NCBI GenBank assembly: GCA_934457415.1
Contig: CAKSHM010000009.1
Span: forward strand, 1-64,000
Reading direction: 5' to 3'
DNA length: 64,000 bases
Source: an uncultured Eubacteriales bacterium
GTDB lineage: Bacteria > Bacillota > Clostridia > Oscillospirales > Acutalibacteraceae
The notes under the pieces were generated by a model. It did not search any database and was not told where the DNA came from. It worked only from the letters and a program-made list of their open reading frames with translations. The translations under genes and the position numbers were made by a program. Shown here piece by piece: positions 44,785 to 53,184 of the stretch; position 1 is the first letter of the stretch; each line of letters opens with the position of its first letter.

Positions 44785-45495
44785 TCAGTCGCCGAAAACT
44801 CTTTTCATCATTTCGTTATACGCATCTTCCACACCGCCCATATCCCGACGGAAACGGTCTTTATCCAGCTTTTCGTTTGTATCGGCGTCCCAAAAGCGGC
44901 AGGTATCGGGAGATATCTCATCCGCAAGAACAATTGTGCCGTTTTTAAGTCTTCCGAACTCAAGCTTAAAGTCTACAAGCCTTACATTTAGCGAGAGAAA
45001 ATAAGCTTTGAGAATATCGTTGATTTTAAAAGCCATAGTCTTGATTTCTTCAATTTCATTTTTGGTTGCAAGACCTAAAGCCAGTGCATGGTAAGAATTT
45101 ATAAGCGGGTCGTGCAAATCGTCGTTTTTATAAGAAAACTCAACGGTAGGCTCTGTGAATACAATGCCCTCCTCCACACCGTAGCGTTTTGCAAACGAGC
45201 CTGCCGAAATATTTCGGATTATAACCTCAAGCGGTACGATCGATACTTTTTTAACAACGGTTTCGCGGTCGTTCAATTCTTCTTCAAAATGTGTGGGAAC
45301 ACCTTGCTTTTCGAGCAAACGGCAAAGATAATTTGACATCTTGTTGTTAACAACGCCTTTGCCTGCGATAGTGCCTTTTTTAAGACCGTCAAGCGCGGTT
45401 GCGTCGTCCTTATACGACACTATCACCAAATCAGGGTCATTCGTTGCATAAACCTTTTTTGCCTTACCTTCGTACAGCAGTGTTGTTTTTTCCAT
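44785..45495 (-). CDS. purC: Phosphoribosylaminoimidazole-succinocarboxamide synthase
   Basis: 236 residues. LLYEGKAKKVYATNDPDLVI at the N-terminus, the signature LEVIIRNISAGSFAKRYG (~73-90) and LVDFKLEFGRLKNGTIVLAD (~158-177). It condenses CAIR with aspartate. ATG 45495 follows ggagga. Lies 15 nt from purE and 15 nt from purF. Confidence 0.97.
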   Translation of the reverse strand: MEKTTLLYEGKAKKVYATNDPDLVIVSYKDDATALDGLKKGTIAGKGVVNNKMSNYLCRLLEKQGVPTHFEEELNDRETVVKKVSIVPLEVIIRNISAGSFAKRYGVEEGIVFTEPTVEFSYKNDDLHDPLINSYHALALGLATKNEIEEIKTMAFKINDILKAYFLSLNVRLVDFKLEFGRLKNGTIVLADEISPDTCRFWDADTNEKLDKDRFRRDMGGVEDAYNEMMKRVFGD

Positions 45496-45510
45496 TTTAA
45501 AATTCCTCCG

Positions 45511-46002
45511 TTAATTAAATGCTTCTTCTATTGACGCATTTTTTTCAAGAACTTTTTTTGCGTCGTCTTTGCGTTTTGCATTGAGCTTTTCGGCAAGATC
45601 GCAGTCGCTCACGCTTAAAATCTCTATGCACAGCAAAGCGGCATTAACAGCACCGTCAATCGCAACCGTTGCAACAGGAATACCCGAAGGCATCTGTACG
45701 GTTGAAAGCAGTGCGTCAATACCGCCCAAATTGTTTGATTTTATTGGTATACCTATGACAGGCAGGGTAGTGTTCGCGGCAACAGCGCCGGCTAAATGCG
45801 CCGCCATTCCGGCAGCCGCTATTATTGCGCCGAACCCTTTTTCACGCGCCGTTCGGCTAAAGTGTGCTGTTTCCTCAGGTGTGCGGTGCGCAGAAAAAAT
45901 ATGTATTTCAAACGGCACTCCGAAAGAGGAAAGAGTATCAGCCGCTTTTTTAACAACCGGCAAATCACTGTCGCTTCCCATAATTATTGCTATTTTTTTC
46001 AT
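45511..46002 (-). CDS. purE: N5-carboxyaminoimidazole ribonucleotide mutase
   Basis: 163 residues from ATG 46002, which sits 8 nt after ggagg; ATG 46008 is too close to that site. IAIIMGSDSDLPVVKKAAD at the N-terminus, SAHRTPEETAHF (~36-47) and AAAGMAAHLAGAVAANTTLP (~62-81) are diagnostic of class I PurE. It isomerises N5-CAIR to CAIR; its usual partner PurK is not in the window. First gene of the pur operon, behind the ZTP riboswitch. Confidence 0.96.
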   Translation of the reverse strand: MKKIAIIMGSDSDLPVVKKAADTLSSFGVPFEIHIFSAHRTPEETAHFSRTAREKGFGAIIAAAGMAAHLAGAVAANTTLPVIGIPIKSNNLGGIDALLSTVQMPSGIPVATVAIDGAVNAALLCIEILSVSDCDLAEKLNAKRKDDAKKVLEKNASIEEAFN

Positions 46003-46021
46003 TTGCATCTCCTCCGAAAAT

Positions 46022-46063
46022 TAAAAAGGGCATACTTATCCTCTTAAAAGGATAAGTATGCCC
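46022..46063 (-). terminator. Riboswitch-controlled terminator before purE
   Basis: Minus strand: gggcatacttatcc pairs with ggataagtatgccc over 14 bp with an 8-nt loop, followed by five to six T. The 5' arm begins with the GGGCA that forms the 3' part of the aptamer, so ligand binding and terminator formation exclude each other. Confidence 0.88.
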
Positions 46064-46138
46064 AGACGGTCGGCGCTTAAGCTTTTCGGTTCATGTGGTG
46101 CTCCACTTATCCGTCAGTCCCAAAAAGCCCCTTCGTAT
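46059..46138 (-). promoter_or_regulatory. ZTP (pfl-motif) riboswitch
   Basis: The minus-strand transcript holds the two conserved parts of the ZTP aptamer: GGGACTGACGG followed by GTGGAGCACCAC, and after a linker CCGACCGTCTGGGCA. Their order and spacing match the pfl motif that binds ZTP/ZMP (AICAR nucleotides), which build up when 10-formyl-THF is short. It lies between the promoter and purE, with an expression-platform terminator, so accumulating Z nucleotides should turn the pur operon on. Confidence 0.85.
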
Positions 46139-46144
46139 GGCATG

Positions 46145-46174
46145 ATTATATCATATCGGCATCGTTCCTGTCAA
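46145..46174 (-). promoter_or_regulatory. Promoter of the pur operon
   Basis: Minus-strand TTGACA and TATAAT, both perfect consensus hexamers, with an 18-bp spacer, immediately upstream of the ZTP riboswitch. Confidence 0.85.
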
Positions 46175-46250
46175 GCGGTATTATTTATAAATTATAAATA
46201 ATGACCAAATAAAGATTACTTTGAAGAAAAGCCTGAAAAATAAATAATTT

Positions 46251-46275
46251 AAGGCGGGGCTGCAGCCCCGCCTTT
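46251..46275. terminator. GC-rich terminator after the thioredoxin lipoprotein gene
   Basis: aaggcggggctgcagccccgccttt is an almost perfect 12-bp self-complementary stem, about 45 nt past the stop of the TlpA-like gene. The T run is short on both strands. Most likely it ends the minus-strand transcript of 46321-48378. Confidence 0.7.
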
Positions 46276-46320
46276 GCTTGAAAAATGACAGATTCTGTTA
46301 TAAGAAAATAACGTACACGG

Positions 46321-47283
46321 TCAGCCCTTGCTGTTTGCTATAGCCTGATCGATCAGCTTTTGCAGCGTCTCTGCCTGCTTTTTGGCGGTTATAGCACCGA
46401 CAATCGGCTCACCGACAATATTGCCGTTTTTGTCAACTACATATGTGGTCGGGTAAGAGTACAGACCGGAGGTGAATTTTCCGGCTTCGCCTTTGGAGTC
46501 AAACCAAATATTTTTGTATGATACGCCCTTCTTCGCTAAAATATCCTTTGCCTCGTCTATTGCTTTTTTATCGCCGTCAAGCGTAAATGAGTTGATTCCG
46601 ATTACCGTGCCGCCCTTTTCGGCAAGCTTTTTGTTCAGCGCTTCCAGATCTGCAAGCTCACCCACACAGGGGCTGCAGGTGGTAAACCAAAAGTTAACTA
46701 CGGTAACGGTGTTTCCCGCAAAAAGCGTGCCGCTCTTAACTGTGTTCCCGTCAAGGTCTTTACCGTCAAATTCGGGGAATTTCATCAGATTGCTTTTTTC
46801 TGTCGGTTTGGCGTTTTCTGCCGGAACGCTCATATCGCCGTCGGACGGCTTTTGACCGCAGCCGGGGAATTTTTGCTCAAGAACCGTCAGCTTTCCTTCG
46901 ATTTCTCGGATCTGTTCGGCACCTTCGTTAAGCAGCTTAAGCTCGTCCGCCTTGAACTGATCCTTTGCGCCTTCAATTGTTTTGAGCAGGAAATCGCCGT
47001 AGTTTCCGCCATCCTCAATCATCGCCATGCCTTTATTGGCTGACAGAAATACCTTTTCCCAAAGAGTGCTGTTTTCGGAAAGAATAGCATTTTCCTGCGC
47101 CATCAGCTTTTGGTGCAGATCCGCCGCCTCGTCCTTCGTGTTAGGATCAATTGCCATCAGTGCGGCAATATCAGTTTTTTTATTCCCGACATCTTTCTTA
47201 TTGTCTTTGCTTTTGCCGCAGGCGGCAAGACTGAATATCAGCAGGAATGCGGTCAGTACGGTTAAAATCTTTGTTGTTTTCAT
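46321..47283 (-). CDS. TlpA/ResA-like thioredoxin lipoprotein
   Basis: 320 residues. Lipobox LAAC (Cys22), a helical linker region (~40-150) and a C-terminal thioredoxin fold with NFWFTTCSPC (CxxC at about 201-204), GGTVIGINSFTLDGD and the cis-Pro segment YSYPTTYVVDKNGNIVG. As an extracytoplasmic thiol-disulfide protein tied to the membrane it probably reduces partner proteins. Directly downstream (5-nt gap) of a NapH-like Fe-S membrane protein, which may supply electrons. ATG 47283 follows aaggag. Confidence 0.9.
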   Translation of the reverse strand: MKTTKILTVLTAFLLIFSLAACGKSKDNKKDVGNKKTDIAALMAIDPNTKDEAADLHQKLMAQENAILSENSTLWEKVFLSANKGMAMIEDGGNYGDFLLKTIEGAKDQFKADELKLLNEGAEQIREIEGKLTVLEQKFPGCGQKPSDGDMSVPAENAKPTEKSNLMKFPEFDGKDLDGNTVKSGTLFAGNTVTVVNFWFTTCSPCVGELADLEALNKKLAEKGGTVIGINSFTLDGDKKAIDEAKDILAKKGVSYKNIWFDSKGEAGKFTSGLYSYPTTYVVDKNGNIVGEPIVGAITAKKQAETLQKLIDQAIANSKG

Positions 47284-47288
47284 AGTAG

Positions 47289-48248
47289 TTACTCCTTTTC
47301 CATATCGGTAATTTTATTTGAAGTTTTTGCTTTTTTGGCGGGGCAATCAATTTTTTCTCCCTTGCCGAAACCGTATCGGAAGCTTACGGCTTTGGTTGGG
47401 CAGGCATGTACGCACATGCCGCAGCGGATGCATTCGGTGTGGTCGGGAGTTTTGGTTACGTCTACATCCATACGGCACACCTGTGCGCATTTTCCGCAGG
47501 AAACGCACTTATGCTTATCTACCTTCATTCCGAGAAGCGACACCTTGTTAAGCAGCGCATAAAAGGCCCCCAACGGACACAGCCACTTGCAGAACGGACG
47601 GTAGAAAAGCACACTCAGCACTATTACCGTGATCAGTATGCCGAGCTTCCACGAAAAGAGCGCACCGAGCGCGGCGCGGATTCCTGAATTGACGGCGGCG
47701 AGAGGTATAGCTCCCTCAAGCACTCCCTGCGGGCAAAGATACTTGCAGAAGAATGGATCTCCCATGCCGACATCATTTGTGATGAGCATTGGCAGCAGAA
47801 CTACCATAAAAAGCAGAACGGCATATTTTATGCAGTTAAGCGGCTTGAGCTTTTTTGTGGATAGCTTTTTGGTCGGAATCTTGTGCAGTAGCTCCTGAAA
47901 CCATCCGAACGGACACAAGAATCCGCAGATAAAGCGTCCGAGCAGAACCCCCGAAAGAATGAGAAATCCTGTGATATAATAGGAAAAGCTGAATTTAGAC
48001 GAACCTACTACTGCCTGAAAAGAGCCGATTGGGCATGCGCCCGACGCAGCAGGGCAGGAATAGCAATTAAGTCCGGGCACGCAAACGGCTTTTCCTTTGC
48101 CCTGATAAATTCCGCCCTTAAAAAAATTGGGCAGATGAAGATTGGTCAGCAATGTCGCTCCCGCTTGGATCAGCCCGCGGAAACGTGAAAAAAATCGGGA
48201 TATGCTGCCTGTTTTCTTGCCGTGTTTTCTTTTATCCAATTCCGACAC
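47289..48248 (-). CDS. NapH/CcoG-like 4Fe-4S membrane protein
   Basis: 319 residues with several membrane helices. Cys motifs on both sides of the membrane: LNCYSCPAASGACPIG (~75-90), FICGFLCPFGWFQE, FFCKYLCPQG, FCKWLCPLGAFYA (NapH/Fer4_5-type CxxxCP), and two classical 4Fe-4S clusters near the end (CVSCGKCAQVC and CIRCGMCVHAC). Such proteins move electrons across or along the membrane. Start GTG 48248, or TTG 48239 which has better spacing to ggag. It overlaps the end of the CxxC peptide gene. Confidence 0.88.
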   Translation of the reverse strand: MSELDKRKHGKKTGSISRFFSRFRGLIQAGATLLTNLHLPNFFKGGIYQGKGKAVCVPGLNCYSCPAASGACPIGSFQAVVGSSKFSFSYYITGFLILSGVLLGRFICGFLCPFGWFQELLHKIPTKKLSTKKLKPLNCIKYAVLLFMVVLLPMLITNDVGMGDPFFCKYLCPQGVLEGAIPLAAVNSGIRAALGALFSWKLGILITVIVLSVLFYRPFCKWLCPLGAFYALLNKVSLLGMKVDKHKCVSCGKCAQVCRMDVDVTKTPDHTECIRCGMCVHACPTKAVSFRYGFGKGEKIDCPAKKAKTSNKITDMEKE

Positions 48249-48378
48249 ACTCCAAACACAGCCTTATAGCCTTGCTTAGCACGGTATCTGCCTCTCCGCG
48301 TAATGCTCCCCAGCATAGCATCGCGGCACCGCAGATAAGAAGCGCTGCCTGAAATACGGTTTTTTTCGATCGAATCAA
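48232..48378 (-). CDS. CD1871A-type small CxxC membrane peptide
   Basis: 48 residues from TTG 48378, which stands 5 nt after aaggggtga; an upstream ATG at 48408 has no ribosome site. One membrane helix (VFQAALLICGAAMLCWGA), then RGEADTVLSKAIRLCLECVG, with the CLEC motif at the C-terminus. This matches the small CD1871A family that in Clostridia accompanies exactly this pair of Fe-S and thioredoxin-like genes. Probably a redox-active partner; role unproven. Easily missed because of its size. Confidence 0.75.
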   Translation of the reverse strand: MIRSKKTVFQAALLICGAAMLCWGALRGEADTVLSKAIRLCLECVGIG

Positions 48379-48435
48379 TTCGGTCACCCCTTTCTTTTGT
48401 GCCTTCATTGTAGCACAGAGGGTATAAAATTTCTG

Positions 48436-48481
48436 TTAAGAACAAAAATTTAACAAAAATTTTATTTCAGTGTGGTATAAT
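48436..48481 (+). promoter_or_regulatory. Promoter region of the two-component operon
   Basis: A perfect TATAAT at 48476-48481 lies 43 bp before the response-regulator start. No good -35 box stands 16-18 bp upstream; instead two TTAAG/TTAAC-type elements with A-rich tails (48436 and 48450) occur, suggesting an activator-dependent, possibly autoregulated promoter. Confidence 0.4.
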
Positions 48482-48523
48482 AAAACGGTCAAGGAGCCGA
48501 AAAAACAAAACAAGGAGATTTCT

Positions 48524-49201
48524 ATGCATATTTTAGTTGTTGAAGACGAACGCTCGATTTGCGAGATGATTGTACGCAGTCTCAGGCGTCTCGCTTACAG
48601 CGTAGACTTTTGCTATGACGGTGACAAAGCGATTGAACTGATAGGGGTTGAGAATTATGATCTTGTATTGCTGGATCTGAATCTGCCCTGTGCGGACGGA
48701 ATGACTGTGCTCAGAACACTGCGTCAAACCGACAGAGACACAAAGGTGTTGATTTTGTCAGCCCGCAGCGAAGTCCGCGACAAGGTGGAGGGATTGGACG
48801 CCGGTGCAAACGATTATCTGGCAAAACCCTTTCATTTGGAAGAATTGGAGGCAAGGATACGCAGTCTTACCAGAAGGCAGTTTACCCAAAATGATGTGAT
48901 CCTGACCTGCGGCAGACTTTCCTTTGACAGCAAGGCCAGAACCGCAGCGGCTGACGGACATGAACTGTCACTTACACGGAAAGAAATCGGAATACTCGAA
49001 TATCTGCTGCTGAATCAGGGACGCCCCGTCAGTCAGGAGGAGCTTATTGACCATGTGTGGGATAACAGCGTGGATAATTTCAGTAATTCGATCAGAGTAC
49101 ATATTTCCGCATTGAGGAAGAAGCTGCGTGCAGCACTCGGTTATGATCCCATTAGCAACCGAATCGGCGAAGGCTATGTTATGGAGGAAGAAAAATCGTG
49201 A
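48524..49201 (+). CDS. OmpR-family response regulator
   Basis: 225 residues from ATG 48524 (aaggag). Receiver domain with phospho-acceptor Asp51 (LVLLDLNLP) and Lys101 (LAKPF); winged-helix DNA-binding domain from ~130 ending in VRVHISALRKKL-like IRVHISALRKKL and GEGYVM. Coupled to the histidine kinase by a 4-nt overlap. Divergent from the TlpA/Fe-S genes, which are possible targets. Confidence 0.95.
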   Translation: MHILVVEDERSICEMIVRSLRRLAYSVDFCYDGDKAIELIGVENYDLVLLDLNLPCADGMTVLRTLRQTDRDTKVLILSARSEVRDKVEGLDAGANDYLAKPFHLEELEARIRSLTRRQFTQNDVILTCGRLSFDSKARTAAADGHELSLTRKEIGILEYLLLNQGRPVSQEELIDHVWDNSVDNFSNSIRVHISALRKKLRAALGYDPISNRIGEGYVMEEEKS

Positions 49202-50340
49202 AAAGGTTGTCTCTGCAATGGCGCATTACTCTGATGACCGCGCTTCTTATCGGTCTGACCTGTATTTTTATGAATGTCCTGATTGGCTATTCGGGAAGGC
49301 ACTATATGGATTCTATAGGCTCCTACATCACGGGTTACGGAGATACTGACAGAGAAGAACCCGATTTTTTCGATCCGGCACGCAAAAAGCTGGACAATGA
49401 GCTGACTATCGTAATTCACGGGGCGCAGGAATCCTTTATTACTACCAATTGGTATATTACGGCGGCGGTAACACTGCTCGGCGGTGTGCTTGCGTATTTT
49501 TTAAGCGGGCATGCGCTTAAGCCCCTGCGCACGTTTACATCTCAGGTGGAAAGGGTTCAGCCGAATAATCTGACAGATATGAAGATTACCGAAGAGGTCC
49601 TGCCGGAATTCCGACAGTTCGGCAGGTCTTTCAATCAGATGCTCGACCGTCTTGATGAGGGCTTTACCGCACAGCGACAGTTCGCCGGAAATGCCGCCCA
49701 TGAGCTGCGTACTCCGCTTACACTTATGCAGGCACAGCTTGAGCTGTTTTCAGCGGAACATCCTGAGGTGCTGCCGGAAACTGCGGACTTTCTTCGCTTG
49801 CTGCGTGAGCAGACCGAACGGATGACGCAAATGACAAAAACCTTGCTTGAGATGAGTGAGCTTCGGACGGTAGCTTGTACCGACCGTATAGAGTTAGGGC
49901 CTATGGCAGAGGAAATCCTCGCCGACCTTGCTCCGCTTGCAGAAAAAAAGGGGATTATCCTTGAAAACAGCGGCGACGGTATTATAACCGGCAGCGATAC
50001 GCTGATTTACCGCATGCTCTACAATTTGACCGAAAATGCAATACGATATAACCGTCCTGACGGGACAGTGCGTATTACGGTAACAGACGAAGACAGCCGC
50101 CTTGTTATCAGGGTTGCGGATACCGGCTGCGGCATACCCGAACAATACAAAGACAGCATTTTTCAGCCCTTTTTCCGTGTAGACAAATCCCGAAGCAGGG
50201 AAAACGGCGGTGTTGGGCTCGGACTGTCTCTGGTATGGGAAATCGTCGCGTTGCACGGCGGAGAAATCAGTGTGGAGGAAAGCTCAGAAAAGGGAACGAC
50301 GATAGCTGTTAAGCTTCCTGCAGATACATTTACGAATTAA
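49198..50340 (+). CDS. Sensor histidine kinase
   Basis: 380 residues, GTG start at 49198 overlapping the regulator. Two membrane helices (~8-28 and ~85-105) enclose a ~55-residue extracytoplasmic loop too small for a large ligand domain. A HAMP linker, the H box AAHELRTPLTLMQA (His168), N box NLTENAIRYN and G boxes DTGCGIPE and GGVGLGLSL follow. It phosphorylates the upstream regulator. The signal is unknown. Confidence 0.95.
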   Translation: MKRLSLQWRITLMTALLIGLTCIFMNVLIGYSGRHYMDSIGSYITGYGDTDREEPDFFDPARKKLDNELTIVIHGAQESFITTNWYITAAVTLLGGVLAYFLSGHALKPLRTFTSQVERVQPNNLTDMKITEEVLPEFRQFGRSFNQMLDRLDEGFTAQRQFAGNAAHELRTPLTLMQAQLELFSAEHPEVLPETADFLRLLREQTERMTQMTKTLLEMSELRTVACTDRIELGPMAEEILADLAPLAEKKGIILENSGDGIITGSDTLIYRMLYNLTENAIRYNRPDGTVRITVTDEDSRLVIRVADTGCGIPEQYKDSIFQPFFRVDKSRSRENGGVGLGLSLVWEIVALHGGEISVEESSEKGTTIAVKLPADTFTN

Positions 50341-50352
50341 CGGAGGTTATTT

Positions 50353-50868
50353 ATGAAAACTCTAATTGTTATTGACGTACAAAATGATTTTGTCACAGGG
50401 GCGCTTGGCACAAAAGAAGCGGTTGCCGTTTTGCCGAATATCAAAAAGAAAATCGACGCATATCTTGCCTCAGGAAATGAGGTAATTTTCACACGTGACA
50501 CACACGGTGAAAACTATCTTAAAACCAATGAGGGCAGGCATCTGCCCGTAATTCACTGCATTAAAGGAACGGAAGGCTGGCAGATTGTAAAGGAAATCGA
50601 CTGCTCCGGATGCGAACATATTGACAAGCCTTCCTTCGGTTATACCGATTGGGCAGGTCTTTTCAAGGACAGAAAAATGACTGAAATCGAAATTGTCGGC
50701 TTGTGTACCGATATCTGTGTGATATCCAATGCGCTGATATTAAAAGCGGTTTTCCCCGAAACAGATATAACCGTTGATGCAAGCTGCTGCGCGGGAGTTA
50801 CGCCCCAAGCGCATAAAGCGGCGCTGCTTGCCATGAAGTCTTGTCAGGTTAATGTTATCGGAGAATGA
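50353..50868 (+). CDS. Isochorismatase-like cysteine hydrolase (nicotinamidase-like)
   Basis: 171 residues. LIVIDVQNDFVTGALG at the N-terminus (Asp catalytic), LPVIHCIKGTEGWQI (~69-83) and GLCTDICVISNA with nucleophile Cys122 at the usual position. The family hydrolyses amides such as nicotinamide; the metal-site HxH of true nicotinamidases is not clearly present, so substrate is open. It follows the kinase by 12 nt and is probably co-transcribed. aacggagg precedes ATG 50353. Confidence 0.85.
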   Translation: MKTLIVIDVQNDFVTGALGTKEAVAVLPNIKKKIDAYLASGNEVIFTRDTHGENYLKTNEGRHLPVIHCIKGTEGWQIVKEIDCSGCEHIDKPSFGYTDWAGLFKDRKMTEIEIVGLCTDICVISNALILKAVFPETDITVDASCCAGVTPQAHKAALLAMKSCQVNVIGE

Positions 50869-50963
50869 TTTAATTTCCGGTAAATAGCATCGGCGACATA
50901 AAAGCTTTGAAATTTAAAAAACGCGTAAATTTCGTTTTTATGATTTTTTGCAAGTAAAGTTCA

Positions 50964-50990
50964 GAGGCAAGGTCTTTTGACCTTGCCTTT
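50964..50990. terminator. Bidirectional terminator
   Basis: aggcaaggtc / gaccttgcct with a 4-nt loop between the convergent hydrolase and anti-sigma genes. A- and T-rich flanks on both sides could stop transcripts from both directions. Confidence 0.75.
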
Positions 50991-50996
50991 GAAAAT

Positions 50997-51878
50997 TTAT
51001 CTATACTCGGGTTTCAGAATGTTTGATATATCCTCTTTTTTTATTACAAACTCCGGAGTACCCATGCTTCCCGGAGCAACCTCATATTTGTCAAAGACGA
51101 TAACAAGATTTCCGTCTTTATCCCAATAGAAATTATGCTTGTCGTCAAGCGTTACAAAATCCTGACCGATTTCCGCGTTTTCAACCCAATATATTTTATT
51201 ACTGTCTTTTGCCATTATTTCTTTCATCTGTTTACGGAGGTTTTCTGCCAAAACAGCGGCAAAGTTATCCGCGGCAAACAGATCCTTAAGTTCCGCAATT
51301 TTGCCTTTGACTTTATCAATATGGTAGAATCTGTAATAAGTATTGCTGCTTCCGGCCGCCTCATGGACGCGAATTTTCAGTGTGAACCATTTTTCCGTGT
51401 TTGTAACTACTTCATAATCCACATAAATACCGCTATGCCCTTCGTTGCCGATTTCTTTTAATTCCTCGTTAAACCGATCGGCAAGAAGCTTTGTTAATTC
51501 GTCGACGTCTTTATTGATGAAATCGGCTGCCGAACTTTCATTGTCCTCGATTTTAGGAACCTCTATATTCATTTCATGATAATCGTCGGAATAGAAATAA
51601 TTGCGGATGGTAACCACCTTAACAATGCCGCCGATAACAGGGATTTTTTCTAAAGTCCTTGCGTACACGGCGCTGCAATTCGGAAGAACCACAAGAATTA
51701 AAAATACAAAACAAGCCGCTATTGCTGCTGCTTTGGGGAATATTCTGAATTTAATAACTTTGTTTTCCTTTTCAGGCAAAGCGGAAATACTTTGATCAAT
51801 TCGCAATTTGACGCTGTCGGGAACCGAAAGGTCTTCTTTGTCGGCTTTTTCTTTTAAATATTTATCAAATTCATTCAT
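50997..51878 (-). CDS. RsiV-like anti-sigma factor (DUF3298)
   Basis: 293 residues. A short cytoplasmic N-terminus (~1-45) that should hold the sigma factor, one membrane helix (AAAIAACFVFLILVVLPNC, ~50-68), and an extracellular C-terminal domain of the DUF3298/DUF4163 type (LFAADNFAAVLAENLRKQM near 210, then FYWDKDGNLVIVFDKYEVAP near 255-274). In Bacillus subtilis, RsiV with this domain binds lysozyme directly and is then cut, freeing SigV. It overlaps the sigma gene by 4 nt (ATGA), the standard sigma/anti-sigma arrangement. Lysozyme binding here is inferred from the family. Confidence 0.85.
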   Translation of the reverse strand: MNEFDKYLKEKADKEDLSVPDSVKLRIDQSISALPEKENKVIKFRIFPKAAAIAACFVFLILVVLPNCSAVYARTLEKIPVIGGIVKVVTIRNYFYSDDYHEMNIEVPKIEDNESSAADFINKDVDELTKLLADRFNEELKEIGNEGHSGIYVDYEVVTNTEKWFTLKIRVHEAAGSSNTYYRFYHIDKVKGKIAELKDLFAADNFAAVLAENLRKQMKEIMAKDSNKIYWVENAEIGQDFVTLDDKHNFYWDKDGNLVIVFDKYEVAPGSMGTPEFVIKKEDISNILKPEYR

Positions 51879-52351
51879 TTTACGAAATCCTCCTTCAATA
51901 ATTCCCGTAACTGCTTTCTTGCACGGGATAATTGCTGTTTAACCGCAATCACTGAGGTATCGGTTATTTTCGAAATTTCGCTGATTGAAAGATCTTCATA
52001 GTAATATAATATCGTTACTGTTCTGTACGGTTGATTAAGGCTTTTAACCGTCTGCCATAATGTAAGCTTTGTTTCAATATCATTTTCGACGCCGATATCA
52101 ATTTCTTGAGCGGAAACTGTTTTTGCGTTTTTTCGTATGTATTCAACTGCTGTGTTGTGAATTATCTTCAGCAGCCATGGTTTAAAGGCTTTTTCACTTT
52201 TTAAGGCGTCAATGCTTTTATAAGCCTTTAGTATCGCTTCTCCGATTACATCGGCAGCGTCCGCCTCATTTCGGACCAACGAAAAGGCAAGGTAATACAT
52301 TGCTTTTTCGTGGAGCTTTATCAGCCCGCAGAATGTCTCCTTATCAATCAA
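51875..52351 (-). CDS. ECF RNA polymerase sigma factor
   Basis: 158 residues from TTG 52351, which overlaps the TGA of the SGNH gene and has aaggag 9 nt upstream; longer starts at 52396/52405 sit deeper in that gene with poorly spaced sites. Region 2 (KAMYYLAFSLVRNEADAADV, AFKPWLLKIIHNTAVEYIRK) and region 4 (PYRTVTILYYYEDLSISEIS, then VIAVKQQLSRARKQLRELL) are clear. With its RsiV-like partner it should direct an envelope-stress regulon. It lies downstream of the acyltransferase genes, so it is made from the operon it probably activates. Confidence 0.93.
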   Translation of the reverse strand: MIDKETFCGLIKLHEKAMYYLAFSLVRNEADAADVIGEAILKAYKSIDALKSEKAFKPWLLKIIHNTAVEYIRKNAKTVSAQEIDIGVENDIETKLTLWQTVKSLNQPYRTVTILYYYEDLSISEISKITDTSVIAVKQQLSRARKQLRELLKEDFVK

Positions 52352-53172
52352 GCTTGCCGCTCCTTCTTTATTTTTACGGTTTCTTTGCAAATCCATTCTC
52401 CCCATTCCTTGTAATACTTGGCATAGAGATGTGCATTGTCAGCCGTTTTATCGGAAGACAGATTTCCGTCTTTATCATCAAATAAGGGGTTTGCATCTAA
52501 ATAAAATATGTTTTTGCCGTTTGCGAATTTTGATAATTCAGAATTTAATCTGTCAATGTTTTTGTTGTTAATATAGCCGTCACTGTCGTTTCTCTTTTTT
52601 GAAACATGCAGGTTAGCTTGTATAAATATAGAGGTATCCGGCTGCTTTTCTCTGATAAAGCGGATTAAATCGCCGTATTTGTTTAGGATACTTTTAAATT
52701 CGTATCCCAACTCATTTATACCGAGCATAATATATATTTTACCATATTTTTTGTTGGTCAGCAACTCTTCAAGCGTTACTTTGCCGACGGCAGGTACAGA
52801 AACACGGTTTTTCTTAATGTCAAAAACATTCATACCCGTGCCGCAAAAGAAATTGGCTTCATTTAACCCGCCGTATTCCATCATTCCTACCGTTCGGGAA
52901 TCTCCGATAAAAAGCGCATCCGCCATGGAAGATGACTGAACAAAGCCGTTTCCCGAAACATTTGTTTTGGTATCGGCTTTGTCAGAGCTTTCTGTCTGCG
53001 ACGAAGATGAGGGCGGTTCGGAAGCGGAATTGCCGTTATCAGACTTGTTATTATAAGATGAGTTTATCGGTTTTCCGCTTTCGGCTTTATTGCCTTTACA
53101 GGAAGCAAAAGGGAAAACCAGCAAAGCGGAAAGAGCAAAAATCAATAAAATGTTTCTTGTTGTTTTTTTCAT
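52348..53172 (-). CDS. SGNH/GDSL-fold lipoprotein, putative O-acyltransferase/esterase
   Basis: 274 residues. Lipobox FASC (Cys25), a Ser/Asn-rich linker (~30-80), then an SGNH domain: ADALFIGDSRTVG with Ser92, YIMLGINELGYEF, and the C-terminal DNAH (Asp245, His248) completing the Ser-His-Asp triad. Extracellular and membrane-tethered. It follows an MBOAT acyltransferase by 12 nt; in alginate-, cellulose- and peptidoglycan-acetylation systems an SGNH partner takes the acyl group moved across the membrane by the MBOAT protein and adds it to the polymer. That role is inferred. gaggtattc precedes ATG 53172. Confidence 0.85.
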   Translation of the reverse strand: MKKTTRNILLIFALSALLVFPFASCKGNKAESGKPINSSYNNKSDNGNSASEPPSSSSQTESSDKADTKTNVSGNGFVQSSSMADALFIGDSRTVGMMEYGGLNEANFFCGTGMNVFDIKKNRVSVPAVGKVTLEELLTNKKYGKIYIMLGINELGYEFKSILNKYGDLIRFIREKQPDTSIFIQANLHVSKKRNDSDGYINNKNIDRLNSELSKFANGKNIFYLDANPLFDDKDGNLSSDKTADNAHLYAKYYKEWGEWICKETVKIKKERQA

Positions 53173-53184
53173 TATGAATACCTC

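Noticed and set aside
48170..48445. 91-residue minus-strand frame
   Set aside because: Its frame overlaps the CD1871A-like peptide and the start of the Fe-S protein and has the wrong frame for both; the peptide at 48232-48378 is the better call.
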